Source: Candidatus Hamiltonella defensa 5AT (Acyrthosiphon pisum)
GTDB taxonomy: Bacteria > Pseudomonadota > Gammaproteobacteria > Enterobacterales > Enterobacteriaceae
DNA: 64,000 nucleotides
Direction: 5' to 3'
NCBI RefSeq assembly: GCF_000021705.1
Contig: NC_012751.1
Coordinates: forward strand, 310,001 to 374,000
The stretch's first letter is position 1. Each line of letters starts with the position of its first letter. Positions 1 to 9,340 of the stretch are shown piece by piece. Under the pieces are notes generated by a model. That model worked only from the letters and a program-made list of their open reading frames with translations. It was not told the DNA's origin and did not search any database. A program made the translations under genes and the position numbers.

Positions 1-792
1 CAAAATATAGTCAATGTACAAAGGACCAAAACCAGCACCTGTTGCGACACTCCCCGCAGTGGTATTAGAAGAGGTCACATAAGGATAAGTACCATGATCG
101 ATATCTAAAAAAGTGCCTTGTGCGCCTTCAAATAGTAAATTTTCAGCCTTTTCTCTGGCTTGGCTTAATACTTGCGTGACGTCAATCACCATATTTTTTA
201 ATATATCGGCAATGCCCCATATACTCTCAACAACACGCTGGTAGTGAACCGGCTCTGCTTTATAATAATGGACCAATTGAAAATTATGGTATTCAATGAC
301 CTCTTTAAGCTGTGATTCAAAAGTTATTTGATTGAAAAGATCACCTAAACGTAATGCCCTGCGGGCGACTTTATCTTCATAAGCAGGCCCTATTCCACGG
401 CCGGTGGTACCAATGGCTTTGCTCCCTCGCGCTTTTTCCCTTTCATTATCCAAAGCGACATGATAAGGAAGGATCAGTGGACAAGCGGCAGACAGCAATA
501 ACCTGTTACGAACAGGCACACCTTGCATCTCAAGTTCTTTGATCTCTTTGATTAAAGCATGAGGCTCCAAGACCACGCCGTTACCAATAATATTGATGGT
601 ATTATTGCGCAAAATGCCAGAAGGGATTAGATGTAAAACCGTTTTTTTACCCTTGCTGATTAAGGTGTGGCCGGCATTATGCCCGCCTTGATAACGCACA
701 ACATATTTTGCCCGTTCAGTCAGCAAATCAACAATTTTGCCTTTACCTTCGTCACCCCATTGTGCTCCAAGCACGACTATATTTTTACCCAT
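1..792 (-). CDS. purA: Adenylosuccinate synthetase, N-terminal part (runs off the window)
   Basis: PurA joins IMP and aspartate using GTP, the first committed step from IMP to AMP, in the cytoplasm. Only the first 264 codons are inside the window. The N-terminus carries the nucleotide-binding motif GDEGKGK (about residues 13-19) and the GGHNAGHT segment near residue 40, both hallmarks of the family. The ATG at 790-792 is preceded by an AGGTGA ribosome binding site (801-806), which fixes the start. It is divergent from ygiM, with 257 bases between them. No lesion is visible in the part seen. Confidence 0.96.
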   Translation of the reverse strand, partial: MGKNIVVLGAQWGDEGKGKIVDLLTERAKYVVRYQGGHNAGHTLISKGKKTVLHLIPSGILRNNTINIIGNGVVLEPHALIKEIKELEMQGVPVRNRLLLSAACPLILPYHVALDNEREKARGSKAIGTTGRGIGPAYEDKVARRALRLGDLFNQITFESQLKEVIEYHNFQLVHYYKAEPVHYQRVVESIWGIADILKNMVIDVTQVLSQAREKAENLLFEGAQGTFLDIDHGTYPYVTSSNTTAGSVATGAGFGPLYIDYIL

Positions 793-1049
793 GTCAAAAA
801 TCACCTAATTGCTTAAAAAAAGATTCTAACATTTGATTTTTATGCTGACAGCACTTTATTTGTTTTTTTAAAAAAATTGAAAAATTCGATGGATTTAATG
901 ATGGGCGGTTTGATGAAATCTTTTGCAACGCCGTATTGAGGGCAGTCAATTCAAATGAGGTTAAAATGATAAGCGCGTTGCATCTGCGCCATTAAACATC
1001 TACTATTTAGCTCATTTCCAGTTACCTTATTAATGAAAACGATGACATC

Positions 1050-1673
1050 ATGCAAAAACGACATTGCATCTATCTTGCGATATTGAGTTTACCTATCTCT
1101 TTAAGTGCACAAGCAGCAGAAGAAGAACGTTATATTTCAGATAACCTAACGACCTATGTTCATAGCGGCCCTGGGGATGAGTATCGTATCCTCGGTGTAT
1201 TAAAAGCAGGTGAACCCGTCACTTTGCTGGACGTCCACACCACCACTCAGTATGCTCAAATCCGCGATAAAAAAGGACGTGTTGTTTGGCTCCCTGCGAA
1301 GCAGCTCAGCCAAGTACCAAGCCAACTTTCACGTTTACCCGACTTGGAGCAGAAAATTAAAAATTTAACGGATCAATTAAATGACACTCACCATCGTTTG
1401 AAAGAGCGTAGCCAAGAAATACAAGAAAAAATTGCGCTCAGTGAAAAATTGATTGAGGGTTTAAAAAGTGAAAATAAAGGATTAAAAGAGCAGCTTACTA
1501 TCCGCAATCAACAGATCAACGAAATTGAAAATAAAACAAATGCCGAGAAAAACAACATCATGATGAAATGGTTTACTTACGGAGGAATGGTGGCTGGCAC
1601 AGGCTTTATTTTGGGTTTGCTGCTTCCTTTTTTGATTCCGCGTCGTAAAAGAAATCACCGTTGGATGGATTAG
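1050..1673 (+). CDS. ygiM: SH3-domain inner-membrane protein YgiM
   Basis: The 207-residue protein matches E. coli YgiM (206 residues) in layout. It has an N-terminal signal peptide ending near AQAA (about residue 23), then a bacterial SH3 domain (about 27-90) with the RSGPGDEYR-like segment HSGPGDEYR. A coiled-coil of lysine and glutamate rich repeats follows (about 95-170), then one C-terminal membrane helix (about 174-196) and a basic tail ending RRKRNHRWMD. The exact role is not settled; SH3b domains usually bind peptidoglycan or other envelope parts. In E. coli the next gene is cca, which is not seen here. Confidence 0.9.
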   Translation: MQKRHCIYLAILSLPISLSAQAAEEERYISDNLTTYVHSGPGDEYRILGVLKAGEPVTLLDVHTTTQYAQIRDKKGRVVWLPAKQLSQVPSQLSRLPDLEQKIKNLTDQLNDTHHRLKERSQEIQEKIALSEKLIEGLKSENKGLKEQLTIRNQQINEIENKTNAEKNNIMMKWFTYGGMVAGTGFILGLLLPFLIPRRKRNHRWMD

Positions 1674-2258
1674 GTCATGTATTTGATATTTGATCGGGTT
1701 TGTCTCATTGATCGGGAAATCTGAGTTTTGGATAATAAATTGATATAAATCAGGTGATCATTCTTTGATAAGAATCGGAGTAAGTGGCTTATGTGAAGAT
1801 AATTATGAGGTTCGATTATTTTATAAAATCCCCCCCTCTTTAATGGGATACTGTCTGTTTTTCATCTTTTATCATCCTCAAAAACAGAGATTATTTTAAA
1901 CATTTACTTTGTTAACAGTACCATACCATTACACAGCCATTACACCTTTCACAGTGAAGGGGAAGAAATCGACCTCAATGATTGAGCCAAGAGGTGAGTT
2001 GCTGTGTAGGAGTGCGGGATGATAAAATGGTGCATGAGTCTATTTCTGAATGTATTACTCTAGATAATAAACGTAAAAAATTCAAACATAATTGGTGAGA
2101 TACCGCCAATACATTCTTTTAAATCTCCTTTTAATCATACACTTTACTCAAAATCAATTAATTCATTAAAAAGGATCTTTCATGCGGCCTCGTTTATTTA
2201 AAGCGCTTTTTTTTCTGTATCCGCAAAAATAAATAAGGCATTTTCTGTTCATAGATGC
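1674..2258. other. Intergenic stretch with no recognised gene
   Basis: This stretch of about 585 bases separates ygiM from the glycosyltransferase gene. I searched both strands for remnants of cca, the usual neighbour of ygiM, and saw none. An open run of about 35 codons near 1910-2020 resembles nothing I know. A 16-codon frame starts at ATG 2182 with an AAGGA upstream, ends at 2232, and lies in a different frame from the next gene. No convincing terminator or promoter stands out. Confidence 0.4.
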
Positions 2259-4181
2259 ATGTATATTCTGTTTTTTTTCTATGTCCTTTTAGGTATTTTT
2301 GGACGCTTTCCCTGGAAAGCAGATGAACCTTATTTTTTTGATATCTCTTGGAATATGGTTATTCACAACGCATGGCTTGTGCCTCATGTGGGTGATTTTC
2401 CGTTTATGGAAAAACCTCCATTCATGGCTTGGATAGGTGCCTTTTTCATAAAAATTCTGCCATTTTTACCTGCTCATGAATCATCGCGATTCGCGGTAGT
2501 ACTCTGTATTTGCATTACAGTATGGGCTTTTTTATTGGCATCTCGTTGTTTGCATGAAGAAATTAGTTGCAAAAAATGTGGGCCAAATTTGACCACAATG
2601 CCCATTTTGGCGAACTGGCAAATGAATGCTCTGTGTTTATTAGTCGGCACATTAGGTTTTGTTGAACACATTCATAAATTCACAGCAGATCTTGGTCAAT
2701 TGGCTGGGGCAATGATGGCTTTGAGTGCACTGATTCTTGTTGCATCGCCTACTTCAGAAAAACGTCCAAGCTACTATGGCAGTTTATTTGGCTCGGGTAT
2801 TGGCATCGCTTTTTTATCAAAAGGATTATTTATTCTTTGTATTCTTGGTTTAAGTGTTTGCATTTTTCTGGTTGTTTTTTCTGATTTTCGGCACAGGCTT
2901 TCGTTGAAATTTTCCTTTTTTGCTACCTTAACCGCCTCTCCTTTCCTGCTCATTTGGCCTTGGTTGATTTATCGAACTCACCCAAATTTATTTAATGAAT
3001 GGTTTTGGCTCAATAACATCGGGCGTTTTTCAGGATCAGCAAGGTTAGGTGGCAATGATGTGACTTATGTTGACAAATTCGTCTCCATATTGTTTAACGG
3101 AGCCCCGACCTCTCTTTTTTTATTGGCAGGGTTAGCGCTTTTATTATTTCGCTTATTACGTTCTTGGTCTTGTAAACTTAAAACAACTCAAGAAAAAAAT
3201 TCGATATATCCGGCAATAAAAACACGAGGCTATTATGTCGCTATTGTTTTTTTGATCACCGGTTTATGCACTTTGTTCGTCTCAGCCTCTATGCGTGATC
3301 TTTATTTGCTCCCAATCTTGCCTGCCATGATTTTAGTCGCACTGCCTTTTTTACATTTAATGGAATCAATAAATTTAAAATGGCAAAAAGGATTAAATAT
3401 TTTCTTTTTTATGATGTTATTAATCATATTGATGACTTGGATCAATCTTGGTTATAACGGTGAAGCCACGTTACTAGGTCTAATATGGCATAATGTAAGC
3501 GATGTTTTGCCTCTTCCTTTCGTGTTGCATACAAATGGCATGCTGGTGGCGTTAGTATGCTTTTTGATCATCTGCTGGTGCCGTGTCGTTCGACAAAACG
3601 ATAAAAATATTATTCGTTCCTGGGGTTGTGGCCTTGCCATACTGTGGTCTACGACGGCTTTACTCTTGATACCCTGGATTGATGCATCTCGAAGCTACGA
3701 ACAGACTTTTTTATCTATGAACTCCGTCATGGCTAATCGTAACGGATGCCTGATAACAGAGGGATTAGGTGAATCAGAAATCGGGATGCTTCACTATGTA
3801 ACAAGCAAAGCGGGTATTTCAATGACATTTTTTGAAAAAAAGTACTCAAATATCACTGAAAATTCTACATTAGACCTTTTTGAAAACCGCAGCGAAAGCT
3901 GTGAATTGGACTCACCTGAAGCCGCAACGCGGCCACCGGGATGGTGTACTAAAGCAGATCGAGATGGCAAGCACACCCGTTTATTAGGAAAGGTAAAGGA
4001 GAACCTGCAACCCTCTGCCGATTTTTTAACATCGGCCCTGTTACCGCGTTGCGCATTTCTTCTGGTGCTAGATGAAATTAAATTTCCTCAAAAAAATATT
4101 TCACCCATCTGGACACCTATTTGGAGTGGAGGTCGCCTTACTGATGAAAAAGGCTTTACTTTGTACTATAAAGGCCTGTGA
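2259..4181 (+). CDS. ArnT-like membrane glycosyltransferase (PMT/GT39 type)
   Basis: The 640-residue protein has about 11-12 membrane helices and begins with a helix followed by the periplasmic signature PWKADEPYF (about 18-26), then FMEKPPFMAW (about 49-58). These motifs mark the PMT_2 family, which takes sugars from polyprenyl phosphate carriers; the acidic pair DE is the expected catalytic or metal site. ArnT, the lipid A aminoarabinose transferase, is the best known relative, but this sequence is closer to unassigned ArnT-like proteins, so the sugar and acceptor are unknown. The start is weak: no clear ribosome binding site precedes ATG 2259, and the frame is open back to 2202. It stands alone between ygiM and tyrP. 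Confidence 0.75.
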   Translation: MYILFFFYVLLGIFGRFPWKADEPYFFDISWNMVIHNAWLVPHVGDFPFMEKPPFMAWIGAFFIKILPFLPAHESSRFAVVLCICITVWAFLLASRCLHEEISCKKCGPNLTTMPILANWQMNALCLLVGTLGFVEHIHKFTADLGQLAGAMMALSALILVASPTSEKRPSYYGSLFGSGIGIAFLSKGLFILCILGLSVCIFLVVFSDFRHRLSLKFSFFATLTASPFLLIWPWLIYRTHPNLFNEWFWLNNIGRFSGSARLGGNDVTYVDKFVSILFNGAPTSLFLLAGLALLLFRLLRSWSCKLKTTQEKNSIYPAIKTRGYYVAIVFLITGLCTLFVSASMRDLYLLPILPAMILVALPFLHLMESINLKWQKGLNIFFFMMLLIILMTWINLGYNGEATLLGLIWHNVSDVLPLPFVLHTNGMLVALVCFLIICWCRVVRQNDKNIIRSWGCGLAILWSTTALLLIPWIDASRSYEQTFLSMNSVMANRNGCLITEGLGESEIGMLHYVTSKAGISMTFFEKKYSNITENSTLDLFENRSESCELDSPEAATRPPGWCTKADRDGKHTRLLGKVKENLQPSADFLTSALLPRCAFLLVLDEIKFPQKNISPIWTPIWSGGRLTDEKGFTLYYKGL

Positions 4182-4295
4182 AAACCCTAATGTAATGGAT
4201 GTAATGGCCCATCCTCACTTTTCCTCTGGTTGATTTGCGTCAAGGTGGTCGTGTTAGCACCGCTTTTATCGAGGTTTACAACTGGTTTACCCTAG

Positions 4296-4321
4296 GGGCA
4301 AAAGGCCTTTCGAAAAAGGCC
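4296..4321 (-). terminator. Intrinsic terminator after tyrP
   Basis: Read on the minus strand, GGCCTTT (4321-4315), loop TTCG, AAAGGCC (4310-4304) is followed by TTTT (4303-4300). It lies about 28 bases beyond the tyrP stop codon and would end the nrdA-nrdB-tyrP transcript. Confidence 0.8.
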
Positions 4322-4348
4322 AGGATAAAAACAATCCCATTTTGTCAT

Positions 4349-5539
4349 TCATAATACGACAGAATCTATCTGAAAACCCATCACGGCAAAACCACAACCC
4401 AACACTAGGAGCAGCCCGGGTTTACCGCCCCATACCTGATAATTTCCTTGATGTATTTTTCGTACTTTCCATACCATCAGCGCGGGTAATATGAGGGCCA
4501 ACACAGCCAATGCAATAGCGGCAAAACCTAATGCCATGATAAAACCATTCGGATAAAAAAGGGCGAATATCAGTGGGGGCAAAAAAGTCATCACGCCTGT
4601 TTGAAAACGCCCTTTGGCGGTATCGCTTCTTTTAAAAAGATCGGCCAAATAATCAAATAGCCCTAATGCAACACCGAGAAAAGACGTCACCAAGGCGAAA
4701 TCGGAAAATAAATGTAACGTCACTTCAACATGAGAAAAATTCAAAACAGTACGTGCAGCTTCTAACAGCGCGTTTAAACCCGTTTTTTGAGCTAAAATAC
4801 CGATAAAAGTTTCAGAAGAAATGCTGCCTAAGGTCACGAGTTGCCAAAAAATGTAGGCGATTAACGGGATGGCACTTCCCACAATAAAAACACATCGCAG
4901 TTTACGAACATGCCCCCCCATATAATGCACAATGCTGGGGATGCTCCCGTGAAAACCAAATGAAGTGAAAATAATCGGGATGGCTGAAAGGACCAAACCC
5001 TGCTGTAAAGGTAACGTTAAAAGATGGGGGATGCGAATATGGGGGGCCATCACTGCCAGCATAAGTATTAAAAAGATAATTTTTGCGCTGAATAAAATTC
5101 GGTTAAAAAAATCGACAGAATGTGTCCCTACACAAACCACTGCCCCACCCATCAGGGTGAAAATCAAAACGCCGCCCACGCTAGAAAAAGATTGGCCTGT
5201 CCATGCGCTGATGGTAGAAGCGATTAATTCCCCAGCGCCGCTAATATAGGCCGAGGTTAAGGCATACATTAAAAAGAGCATGTTAAACCCAGTGATCCCA
5301 TAGCCGATCTTCCCAAGATAACATTTTGCAAGTGCTGCTAATCCTGTCTGGATGGGATGATGCTGGTAGACTTCCAGAAACAGTAAAGCGGTGTAAGACA
5401 TTAGTAACCATATTAAAATTAATATCAGCAAGGTGGCTCCAAAACCTACGCCTGCGGTGGCCAGGGGCATGGCCAGCATGCCCGCCCCGATAGTCGTTCC
5501 TGCAACAATTAAAATACTGCCTAGGGTACGATTTTTCAC
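4349..5539 (-). CDS. tyrP: Tyrosine-specific permease TyrP
   Basis: TyrP is an inner-membrane proton symporter of the aromatic amino acid (HAAAP) family that imports tyrosine. The 396-residue product follows E. coli TyrP closely, including VAGTTIGAGMLAMPL near the N-terminus, FTSFGFHGSIPSIV mid-protein and GVALGLFDYLADLF near residue 300. The start is the GTG at 5537-5539: it gives the same VKNRTLGS start as E. coli and has AGGA seven bases upstream. An upstream in-frame TTG (5557) is less likely. Only 38 bases separate it from the nrdB stop, so it probably shares the nrdAB transcript rather than having a TyrR-controlled promoter. Confidence 0.93.
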   Translation of the reverse strand: MKNRTLGSILIVAGTTIGAGMLAMPLATAGVGFGATLLILILIWLLMSYTALLFLEVYQHHPIQTGLAALAKCYLGKIGYGITGFNMLFLMYALTSAYISGAGELIASTISAWTGQSFSSVGGVLIFTLMGGAVVCVGTHSVDFFNRILFSAKIIFLILMLAVMAPHIRIPHLLTLPLQQGLVLSAIPIIFTSFGFHGSIPSIVHYMGGHVRKLRCVFIVGSAIPLIAYIFWQLVTLGSISSETFIGILAQKTGLNALLEAARTVLNFSHVEVTLHLFSDFALVTSFLGVALGLFDYLADLFKRSDTAKGRFQTGVMTFLPPLIFALFYPNGFIMALGFAAIALAVLALILPALMVWKVRKIHQGNYQVWGGKPGLLLVLGCGFAVMGFQIDSVVL

Positions 5540-5577
5540 TTTCACTTCCTCAACCAATTTTTTAATATTTATTTTTC

Positions 5578-6708
5578 TTAAAGTTTAAAATCTTTCAGAT
5601 CGTTTGAATCTATCTCAGCATCAATTTGCCCCACCAAATAGGAGCTGACTTCAACTTCTTGAGGGGCAACCTGTACATTATCAGAGACTAACCAACTGTT
5701 AATCCAGGGAATAGGATTAGTTCGAATGCTAAACGGTGCGTCGAGTTTCACGGCTTGCATGCGGATGTTGGTCATATATTCTATATATTGGCAAAGAATA
5801 TCCTGGTTTAAACCGATCATCGAGCCGTCCCGAAACAAATACGCTGCCCATTCTTTTTCTTGCTGAGCCGCCAACAAAAATAAATCACTACATTCCTGCT
5901 GGCATTCTTGAGCGATGTCAGCCATTTCAGGATCATCTTTCCCTGATCGCATTAAATCCAGCATATGCTGAGTACCCATCAGATGTAGCGCTTCATCTCT
6001 GGCAATCAGCTTAATAATTTTGGCATTGCCCTCCATCAATTTACGTTCAGCGAAAGCAAAAGAACAAGCAAAGCTCACGTAAAAACGAATGGCTTCAAGT
6101 GCATTGACACTCATCAAACATAAATAAAGCTGCTTTTTTAACGCATATAAATTGACCACTGTGGTTTTGCCATTCACTTGATGGGTACCCTCATCCAATA
6201 GATGGTAATAGCTGGTCATTTTGATCAAATCATCATAATAAGCAGAAATATCCTTTGCCCGTTTTAAAATCTCGTTGTTGGTCACGATGTCATCAAAAAT
6301 ACAGCTGGGATCATTAACAATATTTCGGATGATATGAGTGTAAGAACGAGAGTGAATGGTTTCTGAGAATGCCCAGGTTTCTATCCAGGTTTCGAGTTCT
6401 GGAATGGAGATGAGAGGGAGTAAAGCGACATTAGGGCTGCGGCCTTGGATGGAATCCAATAAAGTTTGATATTTGAGATTACTGATAAAAATATGTTTTT
6501 CATGTTCAGGTAAAGACTGATAGTCAATACGATCACGGGAAACATCAATCTCTTCTGGACGCCAAAAAAAAGACAATTGCTTTTCAATTAATTCCTCAAA
6601 AATGGGATACTTTTGCTGATCATATCGAGCAACGTTCACCGTTTGACCCAAAAACATAGGTTCAAGTAATTGATTATTTTTTTTCTGAGAAAAAGTGGTA
6701 TAGCCCAT
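5578..6708 (-). CDS. nrdB: Ribonucleotide reductase class Ia, beta subunit
   Basis: NrdB supplies the diiron-tyrosyl radical used by NrdA to reduce ribonucleoside diphosphates. At 376 residues it has the same length as the E. coli protein and aligns without gaps. The radical tyrosine lies in SRSYTHII (about residue 122-123). Iron ligands are seen in the EHEKH region, ETIHS, and ARDEALHL. The C-terminal tail ending DLKDFKL is the part that docks on NrdA. It follows nrdA after 35 bases. No yfaE ferredoxin gene follows, unlike in E. coli; tyrP takes that place. Confidence 0.97.
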   Translation of the reverse strand: MGYTTFSQKKNNQLLEPMFLGQTVNVARYDQQKYPIFEELIEKQLSFFWRPEEIDVSRDRIDYQSLPEHEKHIFISNLKYQTLLDSIQGRSPNVALLPLISIPELETWIETWAFSETIHSRSYTHIIRNIVNDPSCIFDDIVTNNEILKRAKDISAYYDDLIKMTSYYHLLDEGTHQVNGKTTVVNLYALKKQLYLCLMSVNALEAIRFYVSFACSFAFAERKLMEGNAKIIKLIARDEALHLMGTQHMLDLMRSGKDDPEMADIAQECQQECSDLFLLAAQQEKEWAAYLFRDGSMIGLNQDILCQYIEYMTNIRMQAVKLDAPFSIRTNPIPWINSWLVSDNVQVAPQEVEVSSYLVGQIDAEIDSNDLKDFKL

Positions 6709-6743
6709 TCCATAACTCCATTGTAGGTTTTAAAACCGATCTG

Positions 6744-9032
6744 TTAAATTTTACAACCACCGCTGGAACACTCATCATCCATCGATAGATTTTCTTTGAC
6801 ATCAGCCTGCACATCATCTGCACCATCACGTGTATTGTGATAATACAGCGTTTTGATCCCCCATTTATAAGCGTTTAAAAGATCGGTTAATAATTGTTTC
6901 ATCGGTACTTTACCGTTAGAAAAACGCCGTGGATCATAATTCGTATTGGCAGAAATCGATTGGTCCACAAATTTTTGCATTAACCCCACCAGCTGAAGAT
7001 ACCCATCATTATCAGGAATATTCCATAACAGCTCGTACGCTTCCTTTAAAGATTCATATTCTGGAACAACCTGGCGCAAGATACCGTCTTTTGAGGCTTT
7101 AATGCTGACATAACCTCTCGGCGGTTCAATGCCATTGGTGGCATTAGAAATTTGTGATGAGGTCTCAGAAGGCATTAGAGAGGACAGCGTAGAATGACGT
7201 AAACCAAACTTAAGAATATCTTGACGCAAAGATGCCCAATCATAATGCAGGGGCTCCTGGTGGATATCATCAAGATCTTTTTTATAGGTATCGATAGGCA
7301 AAATGCCTTTAGCGTAACGGGTTTGATCAAACCAGGGGCAAGCCCCTTGTTCACGTGCCAAATCATTAGAAGCCCGAAGAAGATAGTATTGAATGGCTTC
7401 AAAAGTACGATGGGTCAAATTATTGGCACTGCCATCAGAATAACGAACCCCATTCCTGGCTAAATAATACGCAAAATTAATCACACCAATACCCAGAGTG
7501 CGGCGCGAAACCGCGCTTCTCTGTGCCGCCGGAATCGGGTAATGCTGATAATCTAATAAGGCATCTAAGGCGCGCGCAGAAAGAGTGGCTAATTCCTGGA
7601 GTTCGTCCAGGCTGTTGATGGCACCCAGATTAAACGCCGAGAGCGTGCAAAGGGCAATTTCCCCTTTTTCGTCATTGATATTGTTGAGCGGGGCGGTCGG
7701 TAACGCAATCTCCAGGCACAGATTAGATTGCCGAACGGGCGCGACTTTGGGATCAAAAGGGCTATGCGTGTTACAGTGATCCACATTTTGGACATAAATA
7801 CGGCCTGTTGATGCCCTCTCTTGCATCAGCAGAGAAAAAAGCTCGACCGCCTTGATCTTCTTATGACGAATGTCAGGGTCGGCTTCATATTGCACATAGA
7901 GCCGCTGAAATTCACTTTGATCTGAGAAAAAAGCCGCATATAAGCCTGGCACATCTGAAGGGCTAAACAGCGTGATCTCTTCTCCTTTTAACAACCTCTG
8001 ATACATCAATTTATTGAGTTGCACGCCATAATCCATATGACGCACTCGATTGCCTTCAACGCCTCGGTTATTTTTCAGCACAAGCAAACTTTCGACTTCA
8101 AGATGCCATAAAGGATAAAAAACAGTGGCAGCGCCACCCCGTACCCCTCCTTGAGAGCAGGATTTGACCGCGGTTTGAAAATGTTTATAAAAAGGAATGC
8201 AACCGGTATGAAAGGCTTCACCGGAGCGAATAGGGCTGCCCTGAGCACGGATAGCGCCCGCATTCACACCGATCCCTGCACGCTGTGACACATATTTGAC
8301 AATCGCGCTGGCAGTCGCATTAATCGAATCCAGACTGTCGCCACATTCAATTAAAACGCACGAGCTAAATTGACGAGTGGGGGTTCTGACACCCGCCATA
8401 ATCGGCGTAGGTAAAGAAATTTTAAAGGTGGAGATCGCATGATAAAAGCGTTTGATGTAATCCAAACGTGTTGAAGCCGGATAACGAGAAAACAGACAAG
8501 CAGCGACCAAAATATATAAAAATTGTGCACTTTCATAAATTTGGTGATTCACGCGATTTTGTACCAGATATTTCCCTTCCAATTGCTTGACTGCAGCGTA
8601 AGAGAACGTCATATCTCGCCAGTGATCAATACATTCATCCATCTGTGCAAATTCATCTTCACTATAGTCTTCCAAAAGATGGGGATCATATTTTCCCATT
8701 TTGACCATTTTTGAAACATGCTCAAATAAAGGGGGCGGCTCAAAACGGCCATAGGCTTTTTTTCTGAGGTGAAAAATAGCAAGGCGGGCAGCGAGATATT
8801 GATAATCGGGCGCTTCACAAGAAATTAAATCAGCGGCCGCTTTAATCATGGTTTCATGAATATCTTCAGTTTTAATGCCGTCATAAAACTGAATTTGAGA
8901 ACGTAATTCAACCTGAGAAACCGAAACATGATTGAGCCCCTCTGCTGCCCAATTAATCACCCGGTGAATTTTATCCAGATCAATCGATTCTTTTCGTCCA
9001 TCACGCTTAGTCACAAGTAAGCTGTGGTTCAT
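6744..9032 (-). CDS. nrdA: Ribonucleotide reductase class Ia, alpha subunit
   Basis: NrdA is the catalytic subunit making dNDPs for DNA synthesis. The 762 residues (E. coli 761) start with an ATP-cone allosteric domain (about 1-95). The active-site cysteines are visible in QFSSCVLIE (about 225), in SNLCLEI (about 439) and in LCTLSAFN (about 462). The radical-transfer tyrosine pair is in TLYYHNTRDG, and the redox-active tail is CSSGGCKI. It heads the nrdA-nrdB-tyrP unit. The upstream 300 bases hold a NrdR box and three DnaA boxes, so both dNTP level and replication initiation state are likely to control it. Confidence 0.97.
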   Translation of the reverse strand: MNHSLLVTKRDGRKESIDLDKIHRVINWAAEGLNHVSVSQVELRSQIQFYDGIKTEDIHETMIKAAADLISCEAPDYQYLAARLAIFHLRKKAYGRFEPPPLFEHVSKMVKMGKYDPHLLEDYSEDEFAQMDECIDHWRDMTFSYAAVKQLEGKYLVQNRVNHQIYESAQFLYILVAACLFSRYPASTRLDYIKRFYHAISTFKISLPTPIMAGVRTPTRQFSSCVLIECGDSLDSINATASAIVKYVSQRAGIGVNAGAIRAQGSPIRSGEAFHTGCIPFYKHFQTAVKSCSQGGVRGGAATVFYPLWHLEVESLLVLKNNRGVEGNRVRHMDYGVQLNKLMYQRLLKGEEITLFSPSDVPGLYAAFFSDQSEFQRLYVQYEADPDIRHKKIKAVELFSLLMQERASTGRIYVQNVDHCNTHSPFDPKVAPVRQSNLCLEIALPTAPLNNINDEKGEIALCTLSAFNLGAINSLDELQELATLSARALDALLDYQHYPIPAAQRSAVSRRTLGIGVINFAYYLARNGVRYSDGSANNLTHRTFEAIQYYLLRASNDLAREQGACPWFDQTRYAKGILPIDTYKKDLDDIHQEPLHYDWASLRQDILKFGLRHSTLSSLMPSETSSQISNATNGIEPPRGYVSIKASKDGILRQVVPEYESLKEAYELLWNIPDNDGYLQLVGLMQKFVDQSISANTNYDPRRFSNGKVPMKQLLTDLLNAYKWGIKTLYYHNTRDGADDVQADVKENLSMDDECSSGGCKI

Positions 9033-9107
9033 TTGCTTTTTACCTTTAAAGAAGTCAAAAACGTTTTATAAAAATAGTTCAAATTAAAAAAGGAAAATTG
9101 AGTCAAA

Positions 9108-9123
9108 ACACAATATATAGTGC
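9108..9123 (-). promoter_or_regulatory. NrdR box upstream of nrdA
   Basis: ACACAATATATAGTGC matches the NrdR consensus ACACWATATATWGTGT at 15 of 16 positions. It lies 76 bases upstream of the nrdA start. NrdR represses ribonucleotide reductase genes when dATP is high. Sites usually come in pairs; I see only a poor second candidate at 9065-9080 (about half the positions match). A TATATT hexamer on the minus strand falls inside the box, so binding could block a -10 element. Confidence 0.8.
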
Positions 9124-9191
9124 CTACAAATTTTTTTTATAACAAGATAATGATAAATCGCCGATCTGGCAAGTGAGAAAATTGAGGAATT

Positions 9192-9224
9192 TGTGAATAA
9201 CCCAGTGGATAATTGTGTGGATAA
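9192..9224 (-). promoter_or_regulatory. Three DnaA boxes upstream of nrdA
   Basis: Three 9-mers lie exactly 12 bases apart in one orientation: TGTGAATAA (9192-9200), AGTGGATAA (9204-9212) and TGTGGATAA (9216-9224). Read on the minus strand they are TTATTCACA, TTATCCACT and TTATCCACA, the last being a perfect DnaA box. E. coli nrdAB is known to be regulated through DnaA boxes, so this supports cell-cycle linked control of nrdAB. Confidence 0.75.
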
Positions 9225-9277
9225 CAGGAGATCGCAATGACAAACAGGAGATTAGCGTCAATAAAAAAAGACAGTTT

Positions 9278-9303
9278 TGATAAAAAATGTCTCTCTTCGA
9301 GAT
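9278..9303 (-). terminator. Possible weak terminator after tadG
   Basis: On the minus strand a small stem, TCTC-GAA-GAGA (9302-9292), is followed by GACA and six T (9287-9282). It lies about 40 bases past the tadG stop and could end the flp-tad transcript. The stem is short, so this is tentative. Confidence 0.35.
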
Positions 9304-9340
9304 GAAAAAGGGCGTGTTGCATCAAAAAAATGACATTAAA

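Noticed and set aside
1900..2020. Threonine-leader-like repeat CCATTACAC twice, as an attenuator
   Set aside because: The surrounding frame is not rich in threonine codons, there is no terminator hairpin, and no threonine gene follows.
2182..2232. 16-codon frame before the glycosyltransferase, as a leader peptide or true N-terminus
   Set aside because: It has an AAGGA, but lies in another frame, and the downstream protein already begins with a family-typical helix. No attenuator is visible.
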